Source: Methanolobus bombayensis (lineage in GTDB: Archaea; Halobacteriota; Methanosarcinia; Methanosarcinales; Methanosarcinaceae). Taken from it: a DNA stretch of 37,597 nt. The position numbers and the translations under genes were made by a program. The notes below the pieces were generated by a model, which was not told where the DNA came from, searched no databases, and worked only from the letters and a program-made list of their open reading frames with translations. This document shows positions 8,197 to 16,766 of the stretch, in pieces. The stretch's first letter is position 1, and each line of letters begins with the position of its first letter. Location: the NCBI RefSeq assembly GCF_017873415.1, contig NZ_JAGGKD010000019.1, positions 1-37,597 on the forward strand. Reading direction: 5' to 3'.

Positions 8197-8628
8197 TTAT
8201 TTTCCGATATCTTCATACCATATGTCCGGTTTTTCATGAATGAATTCTTTCATGAGTTCTTTGCATTCATCTATATCAAGGTCAATAACTTCAACACCAT
8301 GTTCTTGCATGAACTCTGAAGCTCCATCAAATGTTTTTGCTTCTCCTGCAATTACCTTTTTTATCCCGAACTGCACAATAGCTCCGGCACAGAGATAACA
8401 TGGCATGAGTGTAGAGTATATTGTTGTTCCCTGATATTTTCCAATCCTTCCTGCATTGCGTATGCAATCGATTTCTGCGTGGGCCAGGGGATCATCGTGC
8501 TGGACTCTTCTGTTGTGCCCTCTGCCTATTATCTTTCCTTCTTTCACAAGAACTGAACCTATAGGTATTCCTCCTTCTTCCAGTCCTTTCTTTGCTTCAT
8601 CAATAGCTTTTTGCATGAATTTGTCCAT
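8197..8628 (-). CDS. Cytosine deaminase, yeast FCY1-like
   Basis: Zinc hydrolase that would convert cytosine to uracil in pyrimidine salvage. In 143 residues it has HAE at 50-52 (zinc ligand His and catalytic Glu) and PCYLC at 76-80 with both zinc cysteines. The ending EKPDIWYEDIGK closely resembles the C-terminus I recall for the yeast enzyme (DERPQDWFEDIGE), and GGIPIGSVLV and GRGHNRR also resemble it. This favours free-base cytosine deaminase over tRNA adenosine deaminase or guanine deaminase. AAGGA lies seven bases before the ATG. It is a single gene, tail to tail with the kinase. Confidence 0.87.
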   Translation of the reverse strand: MDKFMQKAIDEAKKGLEEGGIPIGSVLVKEGKIIGRGHNRRVQHDDPLAHAEIDCIRNAGRIGKYQGTTIYSTLMPCYLCAGAIVQFGIKKVIAGEAKTFDGASEFMQEHGVEVIDLDIDECKELMKEFIHEKPDIWYEDIGK

Positions 8629-8746
8629 AATATTCCTTCTACAAATTTAACAGACTGCAATATAGTTGGTACTAATATATTAATTTCATTCAAAAATAAA
8701 AATCATTTCTGATTACTGGTGATGGAATAAAAACGGAAATGTAAAT

Positions 8747-8762
8747 GTATGCTCACGCATAC
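8747..8762 (-). terminator. Hairpin after the corrinoid cap gene
   Basis: Arms GTATGC and GCATAC flank a four-base loop only eight bases beyond the TAA of the short corrinoid gene on the minus strand, followed by AT-rich sequence. A stop codon with a hairpin this close suggests a defined transcript end for the short gene. Confidence 0.4.
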
Positions 8763-8770
8763 TTTTATTT

Positions 8771-9088
8771 TTAATTGGAAAGCATCAGGTTTCCAAAGAA
8801 ACAGCTGTCTTTATGGGCACTAATTGCTGCAGGCTTAAGAAGAGATATGCCTTTGTTCATTGTTTTTGATGCTGTAAGTATGTCCATAAGTGACAATTTA
8901 CCGGATTCAAATCCGTCTCCTACTGTTTTCATACCTTCTATGAATCCTTCTTCTATAACATCAACAGGGTCAATACCTGAGCTAATTGTCTCCATTGCTA
9001 CGTTTATTGCTTCAGCATCGTTAAAGTTAATTACAGAATTTTTAGCTTTGTCGATAAGCTCTCTTTTTGTAGGATCATTATCATTCAT
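8771..9088 (-). CDS. Stand-alone corrinoid-protein cap domain, lacking the cobalamin-binding half
   Basis: The 105 residues match the N-terminal helical domain of methyltransferase corrinoid proteins (MtmC/MtbC/MttC type; methionine synthase cap-like): the segments DPVDVIEEGFIEGMKTVGDGFESGKLSL and ILTASKTMNKGISLLKP fall where full-length proteins carry GxxxGMxxVGxxFExGExFLP and the following helix. Full-length members are about 210-220 residues and continue into a Rossmann domain with the DxHxxG cobalt-ligand motif; here the frame ends in about 15 unrelated residues and a TAA, and no such motif appears downstream. The gene keeps an ATG, upstream AT-rich promoter elements and a hairpin just after the stop. 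It may be a decayed copy, or a small protein that binds a methyltransferase or activating partner. It cannot bind cobalamin in the usual way. Confidence 0.75.
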   Translation of the reverse strand: MNDNDPTKRELIDKAKNSVINFNDAEAINVAMETISSGIDPVDVIEEGFIEGMKTVGDGFESGKLSLMDILTASKTMNKGISLLKPAAISAHKDSCFFGNLMLSN

Positions 9089-9141
9089 TATCTCATCATT
9101 CCTCAGACATTTTTCTATTAAATTGAAAGTTTTGTTTTCAG

Positions 9142-9157
9142 GACAGGAGCTCCCGTC
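9142..9157. repeat. Near-perfect palindrome in the 5' region of the corrinoid cap gene
   Basis: The abutting half-sites GACAGGAG and CTCCCGTC are complementary at seven of eight positions. The element lies 54 bases upstream of the cap-domain ATG, downstream of the likely TATA region near 9200-9215. It could be a repressor operator or a leader hairpin. Confidence 0.35.
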
Positions 9158-9275
9158 AGGCCTTCCCTATATTTCATTTTTCATAAGAATCTTGTCTACC
9201 AGAATTATATATTTGCTCGATAAATATATAGTATCAATATATGAATGAGAGTTGTAAAAAGTATAATTCCCACTA

Positions 9276-10490
9276 TTATTTCTTTATTCTGAACACTCGG
9301 TCATTTTTGCGAACGATATCTTCAACGGCAATTCCTATTTCGTTTCCTCTTTCTACAGAATCTACCGTTTCCCCTTCCTGTACAATTGATGTAACTTCCT
9401 GTTCAAGATAAGTAGTATTACCTTCGATAATTATCGTATCACCGTTCTCAAGTCCTTTTTCCAGCAGTTTTACCGCAGCTGCAGATTGCTTAGAGTAATA
9501 GTTTGTTACTATTCCAACTGCTTCTCGTTTAACGGGGGATGCATTCATGTCAAAATCAAATGCCAGGCTGTCAGGTCCGGGGTAACCAAAGTAGAATCCT
9601 GTTGAAAATCCTCTATTGTATTCGAGTGCCATTTTCTCTTTGAGTGGAAGTACTTTATCTCTGGTAAAATTCCCTTCTTTGAACAGGTCAATTGCTTTTC
9701 TATAAGACTCCGAAACAGTTGCAGTGTATCTTGGATTTCTGAGTCTACCCTCTACCTTGACGGAATCAATTCCTGCTTCAACAAGTTCGGGTATGTACTC
9801 TATCATGCAAAGGTCCTTTGCACTCATAAGATATTTTCCTTCTATATCAATAATTGCACCGTTGTCAGAATGAAGAGACCATTCCCATCTGCACGGCTGG
9901 CTGCATTCTCCACAATTTCCTGACTTGCCAAGAAGGTATGCTGAAAGATAACATCTGCCGGATATGGCCTGACACATTGCTCCGTGAACAAATGCCTCAA
10001 GTTCCATCTTTGTATCCTCTTTAATTTCCTTTATCTGCTCAAGGCTAAGTTCCCTTGCAAGTACCACTCTGTTAGCTCCCAATGACCTGTAAAACTCTGC
10101 TGTAATCTGGTTTGAGACATTTGCCTGTGTTGATATATGTATGCGAAGGTCTTTTTCTGCTGCTTTGGTAATAGTGGCGGGATCCCATGCAATTACGGCA
10201 TCAACTTCTGCCGAGGCTGCATTTTCAAGTACTTGGTCCAGTTCTTTTAGATTATCCGGATATATTACGGAGTTCACAGCCAGATAGCCTTTAAGTCCAT
10301 GTGAATGGATCTCATCAATAAACAAGGCAAGTTTCTCAGTAGTTATCTCCTGTGCCCGTGATCTGAGGCTGAGTTTGTCCAGGGAAAAGTAAACTGCATC
10401 TGTGTGTTTCCGACATGCTTTAAGAGCTGCTAGGTTTCTGACACCCGTTACAAGTTCTGGAATTTTGTGTTCTTTAGATTCCGTGGACAT
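9276..10490 (-). CDS. Peptidase U32 family protein
   Basis: Protein of 404 residues of the U32 family, whose bacterial members (RlhA, TrhP) are now known to hydroxylate rRNA or tRNA bases rather than cut peptides. The diagnostic block is EAFVHGAMCQAISGRCYLS followed by GNCGECSQPCR, giving Cys 173, 180, 196 and 200 as probable Fe-S ligands (Cys 193 is extra). The N-terminal TIM-barrel-like part and the AKDLCMIEYIPEL segment and KVEGR motif are as expected. The C-terminal 90 residues form a small beta domain common to the family. Substrate in archaea is unknown. It stands alone, divergent from feoA. Confidence 0.88.
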   Translation of the reverse strand: MSTESKEHKIPELVTGVRNLAALKACRKHTDAVYFSLDKLSLRSRAQEITTEKLALFIDEIHSHGLKGYLAVNSVIYPDNLKELDQVLENAASAEVDAVIAWDPATITKAAEKDLRIHISTQANVSNQITAEFYRSLGANRVVLARELSLEQIKEIKEDTKMELEAFVHGAMCQAISGRCYLSAYLLGKSGNCGECSQPCRWEWSLHSDNGAIIDIEGKYLMSAKDLCMIEYIPELVEAGIDSVKVEGRLRNPRYTATVSESYRKAIDLFKEGNFTRDKVLPLKEKMALEYNRGFSTGFYFGYPGPDSLAFDFDMNASPVKREAVGIVTNYYSKQSAAAVKLLEKGLENGDTIIIEGNTTYLEQEVTSIVQEGETVDSVERGNEIGIAVEDIVRKNDRVFRIKK

Positions 10491-10581
10491 TGATGTATGG
10501 ATTCAAATTAAGATTTAAATTATTTGTGTTGGAAATCAAGTTCAATTGTTCAATGGACAATCTTTGTTCGAAACCGGGAAA

Positions 10582-10590
10582 TTATATATA
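10582..10590 (+). promoter_or_regulatory. TATA box for feoA
   Basis: TTATATATA preceded by a purine-rich GGGAAA that could be a BRE. Transcription would start near 10610, about 90 bases before the feoA ATG and just upstream of the DtxR-like palindrome. Confidence 0.5.
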
Positions 10591-10619
10591 GTATTATACA
10601 CTATATTGCAGTATCAAGT

Positions 10620-10641
10620 AAGATTAGGGTAGCCTAATCTT
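10620..10641. promoter_or_regulatory. DtxR/IdeR-type metal-regulator operator
   Basis: Nine-base perfectly complementary arms (10620-10628 and 10633-10641) surround a GTAG centre. The core TTAGGGTAGCCTAA differs at one position from the classic DtxR core TTAGGTTAGCCTAA. It lies just downstream of the predicted start of transcription of feoA, the position expected for an iron-dependent repressor. The regulator gene is not in the window. Confidence 0.75.
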
Positions 10642-10700
10642 GCAAGGGGATATAAAATAATATTCCTTTTTCAATTTCTAAAAAACCAATGAGGTAAAAA

Positions 10701-10937
10701 ATGGCTCCAATAATACCACTTGCTATGATGCCCGAAGGTAAGGATAGTAAGATTATTTCAATTAATGCAGGTAAATGTCTGATTCATCGTCTCAGATCAA
10801 TGGGCTTTATTGAGAATACTCTGCTTAAGGTCAAAAAAGGTGTTAATGGTTCTCTTATTGTGTCCATAAACGGTTGTGATTATGCGCTGGGTATGGGGAT
10901 GGCCACAAAGATCATGGTGCAGGAATATTCTGCATAA
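10701..10937 (+). CDS. feoA: FeoA-family protein (ferrous iron uptake accessory)
   Basis: Small SH3-like protein of 78 residues. The pattern MPEGKDSKIISINAGKCLIHRLRSMGFIENT followed by a beta-rich half ending GMGMATKIMVQE is that of FeoA, the cytosolic partner of the FeoB ferrous iron transporter. The ATG has a good GAGGT ribosome site. No feoB follows, so it either serves a FeoB encoded elsewhere or acts alone. The DtxR-like palindrome upstream predicts repression when iron is plentiful. Confidence 0.85.
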   Translation: MAPIIPLAMMPEGKDSKIISINAGKCLIHRLRSMGFIENTLLKVKKGVNGSLIVSINGCDYALGMGMATKIMVQEYSA

Positions 10938-10964
10938 AATCATTTTTTTTTAAAATAGAAAAGA

Positions 10965-10988
10965 AAATGAAGCTTTAAGGCTTCATTT
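10965..10988. terminator. Bidirectional terminator between feoA and the PEF-CTERM gene
   Basis: Arms AAATGAAGC and GCTTCATTT are perfectly complementary with a six-base loop, between two convergent genes, with T-rich or A-rich sequence on each side. Confidence 0.6.
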
Positions 10989-11014
10989 ATTAGTTTTACC
11001 AAAGTAGTCTTAAG

Positions 11015-11623
11015 TTATTCTTCCTGTCTTTTTACGAATATGAAGGCAAGTCCGATTATTGCTGCAATTGGTGCTGCAATTGTTGGGAACTCAGGAATTT
11101 CCTCTGAATCAGGACAATCATATCCATATTTGTATATGGTCACATCATAATCGTTAGAGTTAGTATTTTTGATTTTTATTGAATGTGTGCTGTAATCCAG
11201 ATCTGTAATTTGTAGTGTCCTGATCGTTTGTTTGTCAATAGATTGCCCAAGCCCAACATCTGAGTATGTGTTATTTGACCATACCTGAGTTCCATCTACA
11301 TATACACGTGCATAACCGTCATTCCTGTCACTGGCAAAAACAATGCAGAACTCACTGGTAGGATTCTCAGTGTTAATGAGCATGTAATCGCCTTCATTGA
11401 TTACGGCCAGTCTTCCGTCTGCATCCGTCCAGGTACTTCCTGAAATTGTTGTAGTAAATATATTTTCAAAACCAGTTATTTTTGAGTTGGAATTTCCATA
11501 CACGTAAATTTCGGGAGTCGTGTCTTGCTCTATATATGTTGTGGAAACTGCAGATGCAGTACCTGCTAGCATTAATGCGGCAATGAGCATCAAAGCTATG
11601 TTTTTCAAATTGTTTTTCTTCAT
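11015..11623 (-). CDS. Secreted PEF-CTERM surface protein
   Basis: Exported protein of 202 residues. An N-terminal signal peptide (KKNN then a hydrophobic stretch ending at about ASA, residue 25) leads into a beta-rich, Asn/Thr/Tyr-rich domain. The C-terminus has the tripartite sorting signal: IPEFP, a hydrophobic helix and the basic end KRQEE. This PEF-CTERM signal is recognised and processed by an archaeosortase, then the protein is lipid-anchored on the cell surface. No archaeosortase gene is in the window. The central domain has no recognisable relative; an adhesive or structural S-layer role is a guess. GGTGG just upstream of the ATG is the ribosome site, and a TTTATATACC element on the minus strand near 11690 is a likely TATA box. 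Confidence 0.85.
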   Translation of the reverse strand: MKKNNLKNIALMLIAALMLAGTASAVSTTYIEQDTTPEIYVYGNSNSKITGFENIFTTTISGSTWTDADGRLAVINEGDYMLINTENPTSEFCIVFASDRNDGYARVYVDGTQVWSNNTYSDVGLGQSIDKQTIRTLQITDLDYSTHSIKIKNTNSNDYDVTIYKYGYDCPDSEEIPEFPTIAAPIAAIIGLAFIFVKRQEE

Positions 11624-11866
11624 ATCATACCACCAAGATTTATACTAAATTGTCTTTGATAATTGTCTCATCTATATTTTTGGTATATAAACATTGTGAA
11701 AAACTAACATATGTTGTTATTACCATCATCATCATTTCTTTCAATTTTAGAAGTTTTTACTAAGAACGTAAAACTAAAGAATCCAAGACCGGATGCTTTC
11801 CATAAGCTAAGCTAGTTACTCGATAAAGAATATAATATCCAAATAATATGGTACTAAAAATGAGCA

Positions 11867-11890
11867 AAAAAGGATTTAAAAATCCTTTTT
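11867..11890 (-). terminator. Terminator of the heme-pyrimidine gene run
   Basis: Eleven-base arms AAAAAGGATTT and AAATCCTTTTT with a two-base spacer span the pyrK stop codon. On the minus strand the stem ends in a run of T, as in an intrinsic terminator. It marks the end of the gene run that begins at ahbD. Confidence 0.6.
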
Positions 11891-12655
11891 ATTGCCGCTT
11901 GGTCCACGCATATATTTGCCAAGCTCTGAATCAACAAGTTCTAAGCCGTTGAACACAGGTCCGTCCCTGCAGACTCTTAAGCCCTTCTTGTCTATGCAAC
12001 AGGCACCACACACACCAATTCCACACTTAAAGTATCTGTGCAGGCTGAACTCTGTCTTTTCAAGGACATTTTCTTTTTCAAGAATTCCAAAGATGCATTT
12101 CATCATCATTTCTGGACCGCAGGTGTAAATCCTGTCAAACGATGAGATGTCCGTTTCAACAAGAACATCTGTTACAAACCCACATCTGTGTGCAGAACCG
12201 TCATCTGTTGTTATGTGGAGTTCACCGCATGATGTTAATTCATCAACAAAAAGCAGCTCATCGGCATTTCTTGCTCCTAGAATAGTAGTTATGTATACGC
12301 CTTCAGAAGCTGCATGATTTGCCAGAGATACAATCGGTACAGTACCTACTCCACCTGCAATTAGTAGTATTTTCTCATCTTTGCCCGGAAGCGTGAAACC
12401 ATTTCCAAAAGGTCCTCTGATTCCAAGGGAATCTCCTTCATTGAGATTGAACAATTTCTCAGTCGCATCTCCTACCTTTTGCACAGTAATGGAGTTATTA
12501 CTTGACAATCCCATGGGAATCTCGTCAACTCCGTGTATCCATACCATGACAAATTGTCCGGGCACAGCCTCATCAAAAGATCTGTCAAAAACAAAAGTCC
12601 TTGTGGATGGTGTTTCCTTGATGATCTTAGTAATTTTGACGTTGATGGGGTACAT
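11876..12655 (-). CDS. pyrK: Dihydroorotate dehydrogenase electron transfer subunit
   Basis: FAD and [2Fe-2S] subunit that passes electrons between PyrD and a pyridine nucleotide or other carrier. The 259 residues show a ferredoxin-reductase-like fold: FAD-binding beta barrel, nucleotide-binding [12 protein letters not shown] at about 98, CGPEMMMK, and near the C-terminus the cluster ligands [10 protein letters not shown] plus a later Cys (RVCRDGPVF). The ATG overlaps the pyrD stop by one base, and GAGAGGATATA precedes it. It is the last gene of the run. Confidence 0.93.
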   Translation of the reverse strand: MYPINVKITKIIKETPSTRTFVFDRSFDEAVPGQFVMVWIHGVDEIPMGLSSNNSITVQKVGDATEKLFNLNEGDSLGIRGPFGNGFTLPGKDEKILLIAGGVGTVPIVSLANHAASEGVYITTILGARNADELLFVDELTSCGELHITTDDGSAHRCGFVTDVLVETDISSFDRIYTCGPEMMMKCIFGILEKENVLEKTEFSLHRYFKCGIGVCGACCIDKKGLRVCRDGPVFNGLELVDSELGKYMRGPSGNKKDF

Positions 12656-13557
12656 TATATCCTCTCATGTGCAATTCCAACGACATCTGTTATGTCATTG
12701 TATCTTTTTTTAGCAACGAATCTCTCAATTCCTGATGTAATTGAGCTGAAAATATCCAATCCTTCATGGATTGCAGAACCTATCTGAACTGCAGTAGCTC
12801 CTGCCATTATCATTTCAATGGCATCCTGCCAGGTGTAAACACCTCCAACACCTATTACTGGTATATCAAGTGCTGTGTAAAGGTCATAAACACATTTGAC
12901 TGCAACAGGCTTCACTGCTTTTCCCGAAAGGCCACCAAATCTGTTTCCAAGAATAGGGTAGCCGCTTTCGATATCTATTGCCATTCCTTTAACAGTATTG
13001 ATTGCAACAACCGCATCAGCTCCTCCTCTCTGAGCAGCATCACCAATTGTCACTATGTCTGTGACATTAGGTGTTAGCTTTACCCATACAGGTATGTCTA
13101 CTGCATCTTTTACTGAGGCTGTGATACTTTCAACAGCATCCGGGTTGCTACCAATCGATGCGCCGTAACCAAGTGCGTGTGGACAACTTACATTAAGTTC
13201 AAATGCATCAGGTTTTGCTTCAAGAAGCCCGAGGGCTACGTCCACAAACTCTTCTTCGGTTCCGCCGAATATGCTTGCGATTACCGGAGTACCGGATTCT
13301 TTCTTTGCAATTGCAAGTTCGTTCTTAAAATCGGGATATGATGGATTCGGTAAACCCATGGCATTCAAAAATCCATATCCAAGGTCTATCATGCTTGGAT
13401 TCTTATGTCCTTCTTTAGGTTCAGGGCCAATGGACTTTGTAACCACAGCACCTGCTCCTTCCTTTGCTACGCGCACAAGGGACGCGCCTGTGGTTCCCAT
13501 GATGCCGGCAGCAAGTATAGTTGGATTTTCAAGTTCTATTCCGGTTACTTTAATCAT
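12655..13557 (-). CDS. pyrD: Dihydroorotate dehydrogenase, class 1B catalytic subunit
   Basis: FMN enzyme that oxidises dihydroorotate to orotate in pyrimidine synthesis, working with PyrK. The 300 residues from the ATG at 13557 start [18 protein letters not shown], typical of the family, and carry LNVSCPH with the active-site Cys125 of class 1 enzymes. The TIM-barrel phosphate-binding segments [11 protein letters not shown] and [11 protein letters not shown] are present. An earlier ATG at 13590 would lie inside hemC and is disfavoured. The start overlaps the hemC stop region by a few bases. Its place at the end of a heme operon is unusual but consistent with a shared long transcript. Confidence 0.93.
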   Translation of the reverse strand: MIKVTGIELENPTILAAGIMGTTGASLVRVAKEGAGAVVTKSIGPEPKEGHKNPSMIDLGYGFLNAMGLPNPSYPDFKNELAIAKKESGTPVIASIFGGTEEEFVDVALGLLEAKPDAFELNVSCPHALGYGASIGSNPDAVESITASVKDAVDIPVWVKLTPNVTDIVTIGDAAQRGGADAVVAINTVKGMAIDIESGYPILGNRFGGLSGKAVKPVAVKCVYDLYTALDIPVIGVGGVYTWQDAIEMIMAGATAVQIGSAIHEGLDIFSSITSGIERFVAKKRYNDITDVVGIAHERI

Positions 13558-14497
13558 ATTGTCCCTGCACTTCTTCGGCTGTTCCTGCACTCAACTGGCA
13601 GACCGCTCTCTGTACTAGTTCTTTGCCACCCATTTGTACAAGTTCTTTTGCAATCATTCTGGCATGCTCCTGATATGTTTCAATCTGGATTACTTCTTCA
13701 ATGCGGACATGTTCTGAGCCGTCAAGTGCCAGTACTTCACAGCAGATGCTGATTTCATCATCGTTGATAAATTGTGCAAAGGAACCTATTGGTGCAGTGC
13801 ATCCACCTTCTACATCAGTGATGACTATACGCTCGATCTCAGTCTCAATTCTGGTTTGTTGGTGATCAAGATTGGCTGTTACTTCTTCTGCCTCACTTCC
13901 TGCAGGTGTGACTACTGCTATGGTTCCCTGGTTCGCTGAAGGGCAGAAGAATTGTGTTTCAAGACGTTCGACATCCATTTCCCAGCCCATTCTCTGAAGA
14001 CCTGCTTCAGCAAGCAGAATACCATCATAAAGTCCTTCTTCAAGTTTTCTTATTCTGGTGTTAATGTTACCTCTGAGATCCTGAACATGAAGATCCGGTC
14101 TGTATCTGAGTACCTGGGCTCTTCTCCGCATGGATGATGAACCAATTACAGCCCCTTCTGGAAGATCATCTATCCTTGAACCATCTGTTGTAATTAGCAC
14201 ATCGTGTGGTGAATCTCGCTTAAGGACCGCGGATGTAGCAAGTTCTTCAGGTCGTATGGTTGGCAGATCTTTCATTGAATGGACTGCTATATCGACCTCA
14301 CCATCAATCATCCTGTCATCCAGTTCCCTGACAAATGCCCCGACACCTGCAACTTCATGGAGTGGCCTGTCTGTAAATGTGTCACCGGATGTCTTTATTA
14401 TCTTCCGGGTTGTGCTAACTCCAAGCTCTGCCAGCATACCTTCAATGGTCTCAGTCTGTGCAATAGCAAGAGCACTTCCGCGGGTTCCAATTATCAT
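13550..14497 (-). CDS. hemC: Porphobilinogen deaminase (hydroxymethylbilane synthase)
   Basis: Joins four porphobilinogens into hydroxymethylbilane. The 315 residues begin MIIGTRGSALAIAQ and carry SMKDLPT at 74-80, GSSSMRRRAQ at 119-128, and the dipyrromethane cofactor cysteine, Cys233, in EGGCTAPIGSF. Length is normal. GGTGA lies upstream of the ATG. The next enzyme, uroporphyrinogen III synthase (HemD), is not present downstream, where pyrD follows directly. Confidence 0.96.
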   Translation of the reverse strand: MIIGTRGSALAIAQTETIEGMLAELGVSTTRKIIKTSGDTFTDRPLHEVAGVGAFVRELDDRMIDGEVDIAVHSMKDLPTIRPEELATSAVLKRDSPHDVLITTDGSRIDDLPEGAVIGSSSMRRRAQVLRYRPDLHVQDLRGNINTRIRKLEEGLYDGILLAEAGLQRMGWEMDVERLETQFFCPSANQGTIAVVTPAGSEAEEVTANLDHQQTRIETEIERIVITDVEGGCTAPIGSFAQFINDDEISICCEVLALDGSEHVRIEEVIQIETYQEHARMIAKELVQMGGKELVQRAVCQLSAGTAEEVQGQYD

Positions 14498-14510
14498 GTG
14501 AATTCACCGT

Positions 14511-15776
14511 TCATTTTAGGCTTGCTTCGTATGCAGTGAGTGTCTTTTCAATATCTTCTTCGCTGTGAGCAGTTGAAATGAAGTTAGTCTCAAATTGTGA
14601 TGGTGGGATGAAAATACCGCTTTCAAGCATCTTGAAGAAGAATTTGACATAACCTTCCTTGTCACATTTGAGAACATCCTGGTAGTTCAGTGGCTTGTCT
14701 CCAAAGAATATCTTGAACATGGATGCAATACCGATTACATTGTAATCAAGATTGAGGTCTGAAACAATCTCAGATAACCTGTTTCTCATCATGTCACCGG
14801 TTGCATTGAGTTTCTTGTGTACTTCTTCCTTTTCAAGCACATCAAGCACTGCAAGTCCTGCTGCAACCGATGCCGGGCTTCCGCTGAAGGTCCCTGCCTG
14901 GTATACGCTTCCTGACGGTGCTATCATTTCAATGATCTCTTTCTTTCCTCCGAAGATGCCAATTGGCATTCCTCCTCCGACAATCTTACCAAGTGTTGTC
15001 ATGTCAGGTGTAACACCGAAATATTCCTGTGCTCCACCCATTGCAAGTCTGAAGCCGGTGATAACTTCGTCAAATATAAGGACTACGTCATTCTCTTCAG
15101 TAACTTTGCGAACCTCTTTCAGGTAGTCACCGTCAGGTAGAATCGGACCAATGTTGCCCATTACAGGTTCCAGTATAACCGCAGCCATATCATCCTGATT
15201 CTTTTCGATAAGTTGAGTGAGAGCTTCTATATCGTTAAAAGGTGTCTGTAATGTGTGCTTTGTGAAGTCTTCCGGAATTCCAAGTGAATCCGGCTTTCCA
15301 AGTGTTGTTGCACCTGATCCTGCTTTCACAAGCACTGCATCATGCGCACCGTGGAATCCACCTTCGATCTTTATGAATTTGTTTTTGCCTGTGAATCCCC
15401 TTGCCGCGCGAAGCGCACTCATAGTAGCTTCAGTTCCAGTTGACACAAATCTGAGCATGTCGATACTTGGATACAGCGATGCTATCTTTTCTGCAAGCAG
15501 AACTTCTGGTTCAGTTGGTGTGCCGTAGAGCCATCCTTTCTCAAGCTGGTCGATGATTGCCTGTTTGATGGTGGGATTTGCATGCCCCAGTATATTAGGA
15601 CCATATGCAAGACAGTAGTCGATGTACTCGTTTCCATCAATGTCTTTTATCTTAGAACCACATGCTGATTCAGTGTAGAAAGGGTATGGTTTGATAGCTC
15701 TTACCGGACTGCTTACTCCTCCTGGGAGGAAGTTTCTTGCTTTGTTGTATAGATCTCTGGACTTATCTAATGACAT
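14511..15776 (-). CDS. hemL: Glutamate-1-semialdehyde 2,1-aminomutase
   Basis: PLP enzyme that converts glutamate-1-semialdehyde to 5-aminolevulinate. The 421 residues contain [11 protein letters not shown] near the start, [20 protein letters not shown] and the PLP-binding Lys264 in [13 protein letters not shown]. Full length for the family, spacing of 13 bases to hemC, with GGGTG upstream of the ATG. Confidence 0.96.
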   Translation of the reverse strand: MSLDKSRDLYNKARNFLPGGVSSPVRAIKPYPFYTESACGSKIKDIDGNEYIDYCLAYGPNILGHANPTIKQAIIDQLEKGWLYGTPTEPEVLLAEKIASLYPSIDMLRFVSTGTEATMSALRAARGFTGKNKFIKIEGGFHGAHDAVLVKAGSGATTLGKPDSLGIPEDFTKHTLQTPFNDIEALTQLIEKNQDDMAAVILEPVMGNIGPILPDGDYLKEVRKVTEENDVVLIFDEVITGFRLAMGGAQEYFGVTPDMTTLGKIVGGGMPIGIFGGKKEIIEMIAPSGSVYQAGTFSGSPASVAAGLAVLDVLEKEEVHKKLNATGDMMRNRLSEIVSDLNLDYNVIGIASMFKIFFGDKPLNYQDVLKCDKEGYVKFFFKMLESGIFIPPSQFETNFISTAHSEEDIEKTLTAYEASLK

Positions 15777-15791
15777 AAAAACACCCTGTAA

Positions 15792-16766
15792 TCATTTTAA
15801 CATCTGTGCCATTTCCTTGGCAAAATAGGTAATTATCATATCTGCACCTGCGCGCTTAATGGACATCAGGGATTCATACATTACCTGCTTCTCATCAAGC
15901 CAGCCATTTTGTGCTGCTGCTTTTAGCATTGAATATTCACCGCTTACATTGTAGGCTGCAGTTGGCATTTCAAATTCTGTTTTGAGGCGGTAAATTACAT
16001 CTAAATACGGAAGCGCTGGTTTGACCATTATTATATCTGCCCCTTCCTCGATATCAAGGGCAGTTTCCATAAGCGCTTCATCGGAGTTTGCAGGGTCCAT
16101 CTGGTGCGTGGACCTGTCTCCGAAACAACAACCTGAACCTGCTGCATCCCTGAAGGGTCCGTAGAAAGCTGAGGAATATTTTGCAGCATAGGACATAATT
16201 GGTGTATTCTGGTAATTGTTATTGTCAAGTTCACTGCGAATCGCGGAGATCATACCATCCATCATTCCTGAAGGTGCTACCATGTCAGCTCCGGCTTTTA
16301 CATGGCTGACTGCAGTCTTTCCAAGCAGTGGAAGGGTCGGATCGTTCATGATCTCTTCAGTGTCAAAATCAACCATTCCACAGTGACCATGGCTGGTGTA
16401 CTCGCATAGGCAGACATCGGTAATCACAAGCATGTCTTTGCCAAGTTCATTTTTGATCTCACGTACTGCTTGCTGTACGATATCATTGTGTCCCCAGGCA
16501 CTGCTACCCTTCTCATCTTTATGTTCCGGGACTCCGAAAAGTATCATGGCAGGTATGCCAAGGTCAGCAGCTTCTTTTGCATCGTCTGCAACCATGTCCA
16601 CTGGCAGGTTGAATACACCTGGCATGGATGATACTTCCTGGGGTTCATTTATTGTTTCATTAACAAACACCGGATATATTAGGTCATTGGACGACAGTGA
16701 GGTCTCACGTACCAGATCTTTTATTTTGCCGCTTCTCAGCCTTCTCATTCTGTGCTCGGGGAACAT
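15792..16766 (-). CDS. hemB: Delta-aminolevulinic acid dehydratase (porphobilinogen synthase)
   Basis: Condenses two 5-aminolevulinates to porphobilinogen. The 324 residues start [11 protein letters not shown], the usual N-terminus, which is why I keep the start that overlaps hemA by 22 bases. Catalytic lysines are K196 ([12 protein letters not shown]) and K249 ([12 protein letters not shown]). The metal-site cysteines [12 protein letters not shown] at 119-129 mark it as a zinc-dependent form. Confidence 0.96.
   Translation of the reverse strand: MFPEHRMRRLRSGKIKDLVRETSLSSNDLIYPVFVNETINEPQEVSSMPGVFNLPVDMVADDAKEAADLGIPAMILFGVPEHKDEKGSSAWGHNDIVQQAVREIKNELGKDMLVITDVCLCEYTSHGHCGMVDFDTEEIMNDPTLPLLGKTAVSHVKAGADMVAPSGMMDGMISAIRSELDNNNYQNTPIMSYAAKYSSAFYGPFRDAAGSGCCFGDRSTHQMDPANSDEALMETALDIEEGADIIMVKPALPYLDVIYRLKTEFEMPTAAYNVSGEYSMLKAAAQNGWLDEKQVMYESLMSIKRAGADMIITYFAKEMAQMLK

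Noticed and set aside
8771-9088. Pyrrolysine readthrough extending the corrinoid fragment
   Set aside because: The stop is TAA and nothing like a cobalamin-binding domain follows.
13558-13590. Eleven-residue extension of PyrD
   Set aside because: It overlaps hemC and is not part of the family's normal N-terminus.
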